Shown here one piece after another: positions 36,226-45,364 of a stretch of 64,000 nt of DNA (position 1 is the first letter of the stretch; every line of letters starts with the position of its first letter). The notes under the pieces are model-generated. The model was not told the origin of the DNA, searched no databases, and worked only from the letters and a program-made list of their open reading frames with translations. The DNA comes from Flavobacterium omnivorum (GTDB lineage: Bacteria > Bacteroidota > Bacteroidia > Flavobacteriales > Flavobacteriaceae). The translations under genes and the position numbers were made by a program. The stretch is taken from contig NZ_FNDB01000003.1 of NCBI RefSeq assembly GCF_900099915.1, positions 230,226-294,225 of the forward strand, read 5' to 3'.

Positions 36226-38610
36226 TTAATAATTGAATTTTAATTGAATTTGAAAGTTTCTACCCATTTCATCAGCAAAAAAACGTTGCCTGTTGAGGTA
36301 GTCCCTGTAAGTAGTGTTTAAAATATTTTGAACAGAAAACGCGATTGTTGCATTGGTTTTACCGAAAGTTTTAAATCTCATTTCCGAATAAAAATGCAAC
36401 AGCTGATACCCTGGTGGAGGTGTACTGATATCCACCAGAACGGGCACCAACTCATTATTCTTAATAATGTTTGCGATGAAATTATTGTCAGGAAACTGAT
36501 TCTGGCGCAAGACGATTTCGCTTTTTAATTCAAGTTTCAAATCGTGCCATTCTCTATTTAAAAACTGAATTTTGTTGCTCAGGTTCAAAGGTGGAATATC
36601 GATTAACGATTCCTTGTTCGAGATATCTTTCCCATTGACATAAGCCAAAGTAAAATCATGCTGCCATTGTTTGCTTATTTTCCAATGGGTTTGCACATCA
36701 ACTCCCGCCAATCTTGCATTAGTTTGTTGGTATTCCCAAACAGGGAAAGCACCACGAGTTGTGGTTTCAAAATCAATAGGGCGCAAGAACATAAAATTAC
36801 GGATGCTATTGATAAAAGGATTCACCTCAACCGAGAAAGCATTCCATTTTTTCTGCAATGTTGTCGATAATTTGATTGCCTGTTCTTTGTCTAACACTAA
36901 ATCGCCTAACTCGATAATCCCAGTGGAATGATGCAAACCATCACTAAAAAACTCGGAGGGATTTGGGTTTCTTGTAGCAAGACTGATATTAGAATACCAA
37001 TTCAGATCTGCCTCAAATTCCTTGTGAAACCCTGCACTGGCTGAAATATTGTGAAATGTAAAACTAGGCTTTGTCAACCATTGATTGCCTTGTTCTCCCA
37101 CTATGAAATCAGCAAATTCAGTTGCATAGCCTCTTTCCTCCCATCTGGATTTCAAATAAAACTTCGTAGCATCCACTCGCGAAAAGTCATAACGTAATCC
37201 TGCATCGACAGAAAAGCTGTCGGACAAATCATAACTGGCTATGGCATACGTACCAAATTCGATTCGGTCAAAATTAGGAATCAAAGGTTTTATTCCCGTA
37301 GCCGGATTTGCAAAATTATTCTGGAAGGAAGTACTGAATCCTGTTTTTAAAGTCCAGTCATGCACCGTTTTTTTGAAATCTACATTAACGGCATTGGTAG
37401 TTAACTCCAAGTCTAAAGCTGCTATGTCATTAAAACCTCCTCTGCGTACATCAAACTCCAATCTTTTATTAAACTGAAAAGAGTATTGCACGGCTAAAGA
37501 AGCCGTTTCATCGAAATAATAGTTGTAGTTCAACTTAGCCAAATGATGCTGTACCTTCTGCTTTGGATTTTTTATCGTGTACGTAAAATCATTGACAACC
37601 GAAGGTATTTTATTGGTAATGGAATTGTACAAATCGTTTACATTTCCGGTATGCGAGGCACTCAAAATACCAATCGTAGTATTGTACAAACTGTAATAAC
37701 CGGAAATATCATATTTTTTTCCAGTGAATTTTACATCTCCAGAAAAATTAGCTTCCCGATTTCCTGAATTGGACAATACATAACCCGGTGCTTCTTTGTC
37801 GCCTGAATACTTGAAAGTTCCTAAAGCGTTCCAACTCCATCCTTTGTCGTTTCCTTTATGCAAACTTGTACTAACGGAACCGCCTCTGCCATTAGACGCC
37901 AAATTCAGAATGGTTTTACCAAACAGCGTGTCCCTTTTTACCGAAATCGGTTCTATAATCACTAAACCTCCTACAGCATCTCCGCCATACTGCAGCCCGG
38001 AAGCACCTTTGATAACCGTGATTTTACCAGCTGCGTTTATATCAAAATTGGGTGCGTGTTCCGTTCCCCATTCTTGATCTTCTAATCGCACATTGTTATT
38101 GATAACTGGAACTCTACTTCCAAACAAACCATTAATAACCGGCTTCACCACGGAACTTCCTGTTTTCAAACTGGAAACACCTGCAACTTCTTTGAGAATA
38201 TCTCCAAGTGTCTGATTGCTGAATTTTTCAATTGTTTCCGTTTTGATCTTTTGTTCCAATAGGGATTTATTCAGCGTATTGGCTTTTTGCCTTATGACTA
38301 CTTCCTGAAGTTGGTCCGCATTTTCTTTTAAAGTAAAGTTCAAAACTTGATCACCCGATAAATTGACTAATGTATCAACAGATTTATAACCAACATAAGA
38401 AACGAATACTTTGATATTTCCAACAGGCAGTTTTTTGATGACATAATTCCCCGCAGCATCTGAGGAAACTGTCTTTTTTCCAATGTGTATGTGACTCCCG
38501 GAAAGAGGTATTCCTCCCAGAGTAGTGATTTTTCCGCTAACGGTGTTTTGCGCAAAACTTAAGGTGCAAAACAAACAGAAGCAGAAAACAATATAGATTT
38601 TTGTTTGCAT
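36226..38610 (-). CDS. TonB-dependent outer-membrane receptor
   Basis: 794 residues: signal peptide ending SFAQ (1-20), a carboxypeptidase-D-like regulatory domain (about 21-100, SGKITTLGGIPLSGSHIHIG), a plug (about 110-230, NQTLGDILKEVAGVSSL; EWGTEHAPNFDINAAG; VIKGASGLQYGGDAVGG) and a 22-strand-type barrel closing FQIQLKFNY. The compact plug resembles receptors for metals or metal chelates (ZnuD/OprC-like) more than SusC sugars. Neighbours are a His/Cys-rich small protein upstream and a lipoprotein downstream. Confidence 0.92.
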   Translation of the reverse strand: MQTKIYIVFCFCLFCTLSFAQNTVSGKITTLGGIPLSGSHIHIGKKTVSSDAAGNYVIKKLPVGNIKVFVSYVGYKSVDTLVNLSGDQVLNFTLKENADQLQEVVIRQKANTLNKSLLEQKIKTETIEKFSNQTLGDILKEVAGVSSLKTGSSVVKPVINGLFGSRVPVINNNVRLEDQEWGTEHAPNFDINAAGKITVIKGASGLQYGGDAVGGLVIIEPISVKRDTLFGKTILNLASNGRGGSVSTSLHKGNDKGWSWNALGTFKYSGDKEAPGYVLSNSGNREANFSGDVKFTGKKYDISGYYSLYNTTIGILSASHTGNVNDLYNSITNKIPSVVNDFTYTIKNPKQKVQHHLAKLNYNYYFDETASLAVQYSFQFNKRLEFDVRRGGFNDIAALDLELTTNAVNVDFKKTVHDWTLKTGFSTSFQNNFANPATGIKPLIPNFDRIEFGTYAIASYDLSDSFSVDAGLRYDFSRVDATKFYLKSRWEERGYATEFADFIVGEQGNQWLTKPSFTFHNISASAGFHKEFEADLNWYSNISLATRNPNPSEFFSDGLHHSTGIIELGDLVLDKEQAIKLSTTLQKKWNAFSVEVNPFINSIRNFMFLRPIDFETTTRGAFPVWEYQQTNARLAGVDVQTHWKISKQWQHDFTLAYVNGKDISNKESLIDIPPLNLSNKIQFLNREWHDLKLELKSEIVLRQNQFPDNNFIANIIKNNELVPVLVDISTPPPGYQLLHFYSEMRFKTFGKTNATIAFSVQNILNTTYRDYLNRQRFFADEMGRNFQIQLKFNY

Positions 38611-38685
38611 TTTCCTTGTTCAAAATATATAAACATGTGAATCATTTCCAAGACTTGAAAATAATATAATACTATGAAATATGTT

Positions 38686-39030
38686 TTAAACCAAAGGAGG
38701 AGCTCGAAGCGCAAAAAGGCTTCCTTTAAAGAATTGTGTGATTTCACAAGATACGAAATCAACATTTTTTGAATATAAGGTTAATCCGTTTAATTCAAAA
38801 GCTGGGAAAACTAAAAAAGTAAAACTACTTACTTTATAGGCACAAACACCACAAAAATCATAATTATGATGTTGATGGGTTATTTCAGTGCTAGAATTTT
38901 TCTCGTGAACACATTGAATTTCAGAAAGTTGTTTTGCTATATGTTCGTATTTATGCACCGATTGAAACAGCATCGAAAGCAATACTGTAATCGTTAGCAT
39001 TAAACTAAATATAGAAAATTTCTTTTTCAT
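38686..39030 (-). CDS. Small His/Cys-rich exported protein (DUF2946-like)
   Basis: About 114 residues from ATG 39030 (MKKKFSIFSLML; three more residues if an ATG at 39039 is used). One N-terminal hydrophobic segment acts as signal or anchor. The centre carries CVHEKN, HQHHNYDFCGVC, that is H-x-HH-x4-C-x2-C, a likely metal site. It ends ALRAPPLV, like the xRxPP tail of DUF2946 proteins. It precedes the TonB receptor by 75 nt and follows a promoter with a long inverted repeat. A role in copper or zinc handling is inferred. Confidence 0.7.
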   Translation of the reverse strand: MKKKFSIFSLMLTITVLLSMLFQSVHKYEHIAKQLSEIQCVHEKNSSTEITHQHHNYDFCGVCAYKVSSFTFLVFPAFELNGLTLYSKNVDFVSCEITQFFKGSLFALRAPPLV

Positions 39031-39036
39031 CTTTGG

Positions 39037-39110
39037 CAAATATAGCGATACTGAAATAGAAATCCATTTGTTTTTACAAAATATACATTTCGTAAAAACA
39101 AATGGATTTC
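39037..39110 (-). promoter_or_regulatory. Promoter and perfect 19-bp inverted repeat, probable operator
   Basis: On the minus strand TATATTTG (39044-39037) fits the -7 box of the small His/Cys-rich gene. Upstream of it, GAAATCCATTTGTTTTTAC (39059-39077) and 39092-39110 are perfect inverted arms around 14 nt. The near arm ends 15 nt from the -7 box, so the repeat covers the -33 region. It lacks the T-tract of a terminator. Confidence 0.65.
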
Positions 39111-39185
39111 AAAATTCAAACCAAAAATTAAATTCCAACACTCTTTTTGAGCCTTATAATTTTTTTTTATTTGGTATGTAAAAAA

Positions 39186-40181
39186 TTACACCAATTTAGC
39201 TGCAATCAAATATTCAGCAATTTGGATTGTGTTTGTCGCTGCTCCTTTTCTCAAGTTATCTGCAACAATCCACATATTCAATGTGTTTTCTTGGCTTTCG
39301 TCACGACGAATTCTACCTACGAAAACGTCATCTTTTCCTTGTGCGTACATTGGCATTGGGTACGTATAAGTATCATTGTTGTCCTGAACCACTACACCAT
39401 CGGTATGATGCAAAATATTTCGTACTTCATTAACGTCAAAATCATTGGAGAATTCCACGTTTACCGCTTCACTGTGTCCGCCTACAATAGGCACACGAAC
39501 CGCAGTGGCTGTAACGGCAATTGTATTATCACTTAAGATTTTTTTAGTTTCACGAACCAGTTTCATCTCTTCTTTAGTGTATCCATTTTCTTCAAAAGAA
39601 TCGCATTGTGGAATCGCATTTCTGTGAATTGGGTACTTATAAGCCATTTCACCTTGAACACCTGCGTATTCATTTTCCAATTGCTGCACTGCTTTTACAC
39701 CTGTTCCAGTGATGGATTGGTACGTAGAGACAATGACACGTTTGATGTTGTATTTTTTGTGCAAAGGAGCCAAAACCAATACCATTTGAATCGTAGAACA
39801 GTTTGGGTTTGCAATGATTTTATCCTCTTTTGTTAATTCGCTAGCATTGATTTCCGGCACAATTAATTTTTTAGTCGGATCCATTCTCCAAGCTGATGAA
39901 TTATCGATAACAGTTGTTCCTGCTGCCGCAAACTTTGGAGCCCACTCCAATGAAGTTTCCCCACCTGCAGAGAACAAAGCAATATCTGCTTTCATATCTA
40001 CTGCTGTTTGTAAACCCACAACCGTAAGCATATCTCCGTTATAATCTATTTGCTTGCCAACAGATCTTTCCGATGCAACAAGAATCAGTTCATCAGTTTT
40101 ACCAATGAAATTTCTTTCTGCTAAAACTTTCAACATTACTTCGCCGACCATTCCGGTAGCACCAACAACTGCTATTTTCAT
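39186..40181 (-). CDS. asd: Aspartate-semialdehyde dehydrogenase
   Basis: 331 residues. NADP-dependent reduction of aspartyl phosphate to aspartate semialdehyde, the branch point to lysine/diaminopimelate, threonine and methionine. AVVGATGMVGEVML is the nucleotide-binding start, the catalytic cysteine is C128 in IANPNCSTIQM, and RVPIVGGHSEAVNVEF is the substrate segment. Single-gene unit with a very good promoter. Confidence 0.97.
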   Translation of the reverse strand: MKIAVVGATGMVGEVMLKVLAERNFIGKTDELILVASERSVGKQIDYNGDMLTVVGLQTAVDMKADIALFSAGGETSLEWAPKFAAAGTTVIDNSSAWRMDPTKKLIVPEINASELTKEDKIIANPNCSTIQMVLVLAPLHKKYNIKRVIVSTYQSITGTGVKAVQQLENEYAGVQGEMAYKYPIHRNAIPQCDSFEENGYTKEEMKLVRETKKILSDNTIAVTATAVRVPIVGGHSEAVNVEFSNDFDVNEVRNILHHTDGVVVQDNNDTYTYPMPMYAQGKDDVFVGRIRRDESQENTLNMWIVADNLRKGAATNTIQIAEYLIAAKLV

Positions 40182-40217
40182 AGTATATTTTTAGTATTGA
40201 ATATTAAATTTAAAGTA

Positions 40218-40247
40218 CAAAAGTAACTAATATTGAAATCAAAACAA
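40218..40247 (-). promoter_or_regulatory. asd promoter
   Basis: Minus strand: TTG (40247-40245), 19-bp spacer, TACTTTTG (40225-40218). It fits TTG-N19-TAnnTTTG and lies 37 nt before the ATG. Confidence 0.7.
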
Positions 40248-40317
40248 TCAGCTTCACAAAAAATAACAAAATGTTACAAATGCAACATATCATTATTTTT
40301 AATTTTTAAACAAAAAG

Positions 40318-40347
40318 AAAAACCGCCTCAATTAAGAAGCGGTTTAG
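40318..40347 (-). terminator. mscL terminator
   Basis: AAACCGC (40320-40326) pairs with GCGGTTT (40339-40345). On the minus strand the stem is followed by TTTTTCTTTTTG. Confidence 0.8.
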
Positions 40348-40394
40348 TCCTGAAACGCATTCAGGATAAATTAGAATATATAATGTAGCGGAAA

Positions 40395-40820
40395 TTACTT
40401 TTTTAACAAATCTCTAATCTGAATCAATAATTCTTCTTGTGTTGGTCCAACCGGAGCAGCTGCAACAACTACTTCTTTTTTCTTCGCTTTTTCAGCCGCT
40501 CTTAAAATCACAAAAACAAAAAAGGCGATTATAACAAAGTTAATAATTGCTTGTACCAGATTTCCATAAGTGATCACTGCCGCACCTGCTGCTTTTGCTG
40601 CAGGTAAATCAGCATAACTATTACCATCTAAAGTGATGAATTTCTGGGTGAAATCGATTCCACCAGTTATTAACCCTACTATTGGCATAATGATATCATC
40701 CACAGCAGATCCAACAATTTTACCAAATGCACCCGCTATAACAACTGCTGTTGCCAAACTTAAAACATCTCCTTTCATTAAAGAAGCTTTAAAATCACTG
40801 AAAAATCCCATAATTTTCAT
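40395..40820 (-). CDS. mscL: Large-conductance mechanosensitive channel
   Basis: 141 residues, homopentameric inner-membrane channel that opens under hypo-osmotic stress. [32 protein letters not shown] is the N-terminal amphipathic helix plus TM1; [20 protein letters not shown] is TM2; the basic EKAKKKE and closing [11 protein letters not shown] helix are typical. An Ala-rich stretch ([15 protein letters not shown]) lies in the periplasmic loop. Confidence 0.96.
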   Translation of the reverse strand: MKIMGFFSDFKASLMKGDVLSLATAVVIAGAFGKIVGSAVDDIIMPIVGLITGGIDFTQKFITLDGNSYADLPAAKAAGAAVITYGNLVQAIINFVIIAFFVFVILRAAEKAKKKEVVVAAAPVGPTQEELLIQIRDLLKK

Positions 40821-40905
40821 TTTTTGATTATCCCTATTTTCGATACTTAATAGCTAAAATAAACAAAAAATGAACATTTGTAGCTTTTACAGAGAAAAAA
40901 GAATG

Positions 40906-43347
40906 TTAACGAAAGAACACCCGTTTCACACGCTGCGATATACTAGTAAGAATTTCATACGATATGGTATTTAATTTTTGAGCCATATATCCCACAGTTG
41001 GACTTTGTCCAAAAACAATTACCGCATCGCCCTCTTTACATTCTATACCAGTTACATCTACCATTAGCATATCCATACAAATACTCCCTAATATACTCGC
41101 TTTCTCCTTTTTGATGGTTACAAATCCTACTCCATTTCCCCAGCCTCTGGAAATTCCATCGGCATATCCAATAGGAATAGTAGCAATTTTTGTTGGTTTT
41201 TCAGCCATAAACTTCCTTCCATAACCCACACTTTCTCCCGCAGCAATGGTTCTTATTTGTGAAATCACCGATTTCAATGTGCCAACATCCTCCAGTTGTT
41301 TCTGTTCTTCGGGATCGTTTGAAATTCCGTAAAGACCAATTCCCAACCGAACCATGTCGTACTGTGATTCCTGAAAATTACTGATACCCGACGTATTCAA
41401 AATATGTCGCAAAGGTTTGATGTGTAATTCAGACATCAACCTAGAAGATAATTTTTCAAATAAAGCAATTTGTGAATGTGCAAAATCCATATGTTCGAGA
41501 TCATCACTGGTCGCCAAATGAGATAAAATACTTTTAATTTGAACTGTATTATTCCCTTTGAGGGTTGTTATAAGTTCTTCTAACGTATTTTCTTCAAACC
41601 CCAAGCGATGCATTCCAGTATCAAATTTAATATGAATTGGAAACTGTTCTAAGTTTTTTTGTTTCGCAATTTTCAAAAAAGCATGCAATCCTTTCAAGCA
41701 GTAAATCTCCGGCTCTAACTGATGTTGAATAATGGCTGCAAAACTGGTATTCTCTGGATTGAGAACCATGATAGGCACTTGTACACCTCCGTTTTTAAGC
41801 GAAATTCCTTCGTCGGCGAAAGCCACTCCTAAATAATCTACTTTGTGATGCTCCAGTAATTTGGCAATCTCCAATCCACCGTTTCCATATCCAAAAGCCT
41901 TCACCATTACCATAATTTTGACCTTTGGCTTGAGCTTAGATTTAAAAAAGTTTAAATTATAACTGATCGCATTGAGGTTAATCTCCAGAACTGTTTCATG
42001 GGTTTTCTCTTCAAGTAAATAAACGATTTCTTCAAACTGGAAAGATCGCGCTCCTTTTATCAAAATAGTTTCATTACTGAAGTCTAAATTTTCAAAATCA
42101 TCGATAAATGCAGCTGTGTTTTTAAAAGTAATACAATTTGTAAATTTATCTTTAAACTCCGAAATTGTTTCTCCTATACCAATAACGCGATCCATTTTAT
42201 TCGAGACAATTAACTGAGAAACTTTAGTATACAATTCGTCCTTAGACAAGCCACTTTGAAAAATATCAGATAAAATAATTGTTTTCTTTTCATACTGCTT
42301 TTGACTTTCAAGAAAATCCAATGCAATCTTTAGCGATTGAAAATCGGAGCTATAACTGTCGTCGATAATACTACAATTATTGATTCCGTTTTTGACTTTT
42401 AGACGCATTTCGACTGGAAACAATAGTTGCATTCGATTTTGAATGGTACTAATATCGTATTTAAAATACAATAAAACCATCAGACACGAGCTTGCATTTT
42501 CTATGGATGCCTCGTCTTGAAAGGGTATTTTTAGATCAAAATTTTCAGCACCGTATTGCACATTCAAAATAGTATTGTCAGAACCCCTTTTTTTAACAAT
42601 AAAAACATCTGCCTCTTTGCTGACAAAACTCCAGGTAAATGCCCTAGTTTTTGGAAAAACAAAAGGATCTACCCTTTTATCGATTTGGTAAATCATGACC
42701 TTCGAATTTTCAAAAAGCGACATTTTCTCCCTTATTTTCTCTTCGACATTTAAAAAACCTTGATCGTGTGCGGAACCTATATTGGTAAGAACTCCAACGG
42801 TAGGTTTAATAATTTCCTCTAATTTGGCCATTTCTGAACTAGTTGAAATACCTGCTTCGAAAATTCCTAGATTGTGTTTGTCATTGATTGCAATAACAGA
42901 TAAGGGAACACCAATTTGAGAATTATAACTTTTTGGACTCCGAATAACATTAAAATCAGGACTTAGTAAAAAATTTAACCATTCCTTTACTATTGTTTTT
43001 CCGTTACTTCCTGTGAGTCCAATGATAGGAAATTCGAAAAAATCGCGGTAGTTTGCTGCAAATTGCTGCAAGGCTACTAAGGTATCCTCGACAACATAAA
43101 AATTAGCTTCGGTCTCACAATTGCTTGGAATGTGCGTCACAACAAAATTACGAACACCAGTCGCAATTAGATCCTTGATATAAAGGTGTGCATCAGTATT
43201 TGCTCCTACTAAGGCAAAAAATAAGGTTTGAGGACCATTTTGCAAAGACCGACTGTCAATCGAAACAGCGTCTAAGGCTGCGTTTTCTTGGTTTCCTAGG
43301 AATGTTGCAGGAATTTTTTGAATACTATTTAAGATTTTCTGGCTCAT
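40906..43347 (-). CDS. Bifunctional MurF-alanine racemase
   Basis: 813 residues, two peptidoglycan enzymes on one chain. Residues 1-450 are UDP-MurNAc-tripeptide:D-Ala-D-Ala ligase (MurF) with ATP loop IGLTGSNGKTIVKEWL and NIGSAHDQGF. Residues 455-813 are alanine racemase: the PLP lysine is K483 in VMVKAFGYGNGG, and GLYGIS, AAGESVGYGRKF and GSICMDMLMVDVTG follow. The racemase supplies D-alanine, two steps before the ligase uses the dipeptide. The fusion is known in Bacteroidota. No frame defect at the join. Confidence 0.96.
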   Translation of the reverse strand: MSQKILNSIQKIPATFLGNQENAALDAVSIDSRSLQNGPQTLFFALVGANTDAHLYIKDLIATGVRNFVVTHIPSNCETEANFYVVEDTLVALQQFAANYRDFFEFPIIGLTGSNGKTIVKEWLNFLLSPDFNVIRSPKSYNSQIGVPLSVIAINDKHNLGIFEAGISTSSEMAKLEEIIKPTVGVLTNIGSAHDQGFLNVEEKIREKMSLFENSKVMIYQIDKRVDPFVFPKTRAFTWSFVSKEADVFIVKKRGSDNTILNVQYGAENFDLKIPFQDEASIENASSCLMVLLYFKYDISTIQNRMQLLFPVEMRLKVKNGINNCSIIDDSYSSDFQSLKIALDFLESQKQYEKKTIILSDIFQSGLSKDELYTKVSQLIVSNKMDRVIGIGETISEFKDKFTNCITFKNTAAFIDDFENLDFSNETILIKGARSFQFEEIVYLLEEKTHETVLEINLNAISYNLNFFKSKLKPKVKIMVMVKAFGYGNGGLEIAKLLEHHKVDYLGVAFADEGISLKNGGVQVPIMVLNPENTSFAAIIQHQLEPEIYCLKGLHAFLKIAKQKNLEQFPIHIKFDTGMHRLGFEENTLEELITTLKGNNTVQIKSILSHLATSDDLEHMDFAHSQIALFEKLSSRLMSELHIKPLRHILNTSGISNFQESQYDMVRLGIGLYGISNDPEEQKQLEDVGTLKSVISQIRTIAAGESVGYGRKFMAEKPTKIATIPIGYADGISRGWGNGVGFVTIKKEKASILGSICMDMLMVDVTGIECKEGDAVIVFGQSPTVGYMAQKLNTISYEILTSISQRVKRVFFR

Positions 43348-43540
43348 GAAATTAGAAGAGATTGAGGTAAATTTCTTTTCTGGAAAGCATGCGATTTACC
43401 GTTTATGCGTTTATAAAACTTCCTCAAAAATACCACTTCTTTTCAAAACGAAGGGTTAGAAATACTTTAAATATAAGCCATCTCGTTTATTTTTGAAAAA
43501 GAAACAGTCGCAATAGCTCTACTAATTTTAGCAGATTACT

Positions 43541-43548
43541 TATATTTG
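43541..43548 (+). promoter_or_regulatory. Promoter -7 box
   Basis: TATATTTG exactly matches TAnnTTTG, 24 nt upstream of the TTG start of the membrane protein gene. Confidence 0.5.
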
Positions 43549-43571
43549 TTTTCAGCTAAAAATGAGTCCTC

Positions 43572-44177
43572 TTGAAAAAAATTCTTCCATCTTTTTCATA
43601 TATTTTCCATCCGATGTTTATACCGGCCATGGCAACGCTGTTTTATCTTTTTTATAACGATGCTGATTTTGTTACTCATGAAAAAATATTTGTTTTTTTT
43701 CAAGTTGTCATCGTCACAGTATTCATTCCCATCCTAGCATTTTTACTATTGCGAGCAACAGGAAACATAGATTCTGTAATGATTTCAAAAATATCACAAC
43801 GCAAAATCCCATTGATCATTCACTGTTTTTTGATTATTTTACTGGTGCGCAAGAGCATCACCATTGATCGATATACCGAATTGCATTTTTTTTTATTGGG
43901 AGGACTTTTAAGTACTTTGTTAGCCTTGATTCTATTATTTGCTAATATTAAGGCGAGTCTTCACCTGATTGCTATTAGTTCTTTGACCGTTTTTGTTATT
44001 GGCTTAAGCCTGCATCTTCGTGTTCAGAGTATATTCACGATTACAATTTTAATTCTCCTCAACGGTTTCATAGCCTCTTCCCGGTTAGAAATGAAAGCGC
44101 ACACCTATAAAGAACTGGTTATAGGTTTTTGTATAGGCGCTATTCCACAACTGCTTTTATTGGTTTTGTGGTTATAA
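43572..44177 (+). CDS. Polytopic membrane protein, flavobacterial (function unknown)
   Basis: 201 residues with about six hydrophobic helices. It starts at TTG 43572 (KKILPSFSYIFHPMFIPAMATL); an ATG at 43562 is in another frame that closes early. Conserved-looking polar residues are FHPMFIP, SRLEMKAHTYKEL and GFCIGAIPQ, a spacing reminiscent of PAP2-type membrane phosphatases without the full KxxxxxxRP signature. Its last 6 nt overlap the convergent beta-barrel gene. Confidence 0.7.
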   Translation: MKKILPSFSYIFHPMFIPAMATLFYLFYNDADFVTHEKIFVFFQVVIVTVFIPILAFLLLRATGNIDSVMISKISQRKIPLIIHCFLIILLVRKSITIDRYTELHFFLLGGLLSTLLALILLFANIKASLHLIAISSLTVFVIGLSLHLRVQSIFTITILILLNGFIASSRLEMKAHTYKELVIGFCIGAIPQLLLLVLWL

Positions 44178-44873
44178 AATGTAGAAAATAATTCCGAAAT
44201 TTAAGGACTTCATGTTAATGGATTCGCCATTTACCTTAGCCGATTGAAACAATGGATTCAATCCATAGTACAAATAAAGATTTATCGTGTTGTATCCTGA
44301 TGAAACATACGCTCCATATTGAAATTTAGTAAAATCTTTATTTCCAGTAACTTCAACTTTACCCGCATTGCTATCAAAAATAGACTTGTCATACAGTAAA
44401 TAACTGAACTTTATTCCGGTATAAATTCTCCAAAATTTATGACTTTCATAAGTCGAAGTTCGCCACCTGAACTCAATAGGAACATCAATAGAAAGCAAGG
44501 AAAACTTGTTTTTCTTATACTTTGTTTCCTGATCAATAAAGGCATAAAATGGGGTTTCAGCTGTTGAAGAAATGGCCAAGTTCTGATTGTGATTCGTGTA
44601 GGTAAAACCTATACCGGAAGCAACAGCAATGGTTCTTTTCTTATTGATTGGCATGTCTCTTAAAAATCCTCCTGAAAATCCTGAAGAAAATTTACTTTGC
44701 GACAACCCTTCTGGCTTATCAGTAAGTGTATTGTATGTAATGGCAAAATAAAACTGATCTTCTCGGTACAAGGAATCGACTTTCAAAACAAGTGTATCTT
44801 GAGTTATTGTGTTTTCTTGAGAGAAAACAGGAGCAACTAAAAGCAGCAGAAAACAACTAAGAAAAATTCGCAT
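44172..44873 (-). CDS. PorT-family-like outer-membrane beta-barrel protein
   Basis: 233 residues, signal peptide to FSQ (1-19). Alternating strands (QFYFAITYNTL, GIGFTYTNH, IDVPIEFRWR, YTGIKFSYLLYD, NLYLYYGLNPLFQ) and the closing FGIIFYIL predict an 8- to 10-strand barrel. It resembles the broad PorT/OMP_b-brl group, but I do not claim that it is the T9SS component PorT. Stop codons of this and the upstream membrane gene overlap tail to tail. Confidence 0.7.
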   Translation of the reverse strand: MRIFLSCFLLLLVAPVFSQENTITQDTLVLKVDSLYREDQFYFAITYNTLTDKPEGLSQSKFSSGFSGGFLRDMPINKKRTIAVASGIGFTYTNHNQNLAISSTAETPFYAFIDQETKYKKNKFSLLSIDVPIEFRWRTSTYESHKFWRIYTGIKFSYLLYDKSIFDSNAGKVEVTGNKDFTKFQYGAYVSSGYNTINLYLYYGLNPLFQSAKVNGESINMKSLNFGIIFYIL

Positions 44874-45182
44874 ATTTTGATTGATTTAATTTGCTATATG
44901 ATTGTTTCAAACAAGGTCCGATTCTAATTCTCATTATAACACTACAAATATAGGATTTTGACCGTTTTCTAAAGTATATTACAGACAAATAAACTTTTAC
45001 TTTTCTACTTTAAAAAAAATCTGATATAAAATGATTGAGACAACCTCTGTAGCCATTATCAACGGGTTCCTGCGGCAACCCTTGAAACGACATCTCACAA
45101 ACAAAATACATTTGGCTTTTCAATCCTAACCTTTTACTTTTATACGCTTAGCCAAACTAAAAAGTTTGGTACGCTATAAAAC

Positions 45183-45208
45183 AAAAAATGCTCCCCTTGC
45201 AGGAAGCA
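45183..45208 (-). terminator. tRNA-Ser terminator
   Basis: Minus strand: TGCTTCC, loop TGCAAG, GGGAGCA, then TTTTTT. It starts 14 nt past the tRNA. Confidence 0.75.
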
Positions 45209-45221
45209 CTATTTTATTTTG

Positions 45222-45308
45222 CAGAGAGGATGGGATTCGAACCCACGATGCAGTTACCCACATACTAGCTTTCCAGGCTAGCTCCTTCAGCCACTCGGAC
45301 ACCTCTCT
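45222..45308 (-). tRNA. tRNA-Ser (anticodon GGA)
   Basis: 87-nt cloverleaf on the minus strand. Acceptor AGAGAGG pairs with CCTCTCT, discriminator G. The D-arm has CCGAGTGGCTGAAGGAG, the anticodon loop is CTGGAAA, a long class II variable arm (TATGTGGGTAACTGCATC) follows, and the T-loop is GGTTCGAATCC. The 3' CCA is not encoded. It reads UCU/UCC. The flanking 44874-45180 shows no gene. Confidence 0.97.
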
Positions 45309-45364
45309 ATTTTGGTTTGCAAATAACACGAAAAAATCTGACTTAGAAAAGTAAAATCTGAATA

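Noticed and set aside
44172..44873. Naming the beta-barrel porT (T9SS component)
   Set aside because: Only the general barrel pattern is visible; no PorT-specific block could be confirmed.
45020..45120. GAGACAACCTC and a GGGTT/AACCC hairpin as the end of an insertion sequence
   Set aside because: Only one side is present, with no transposase remnant or target duplication nearby.
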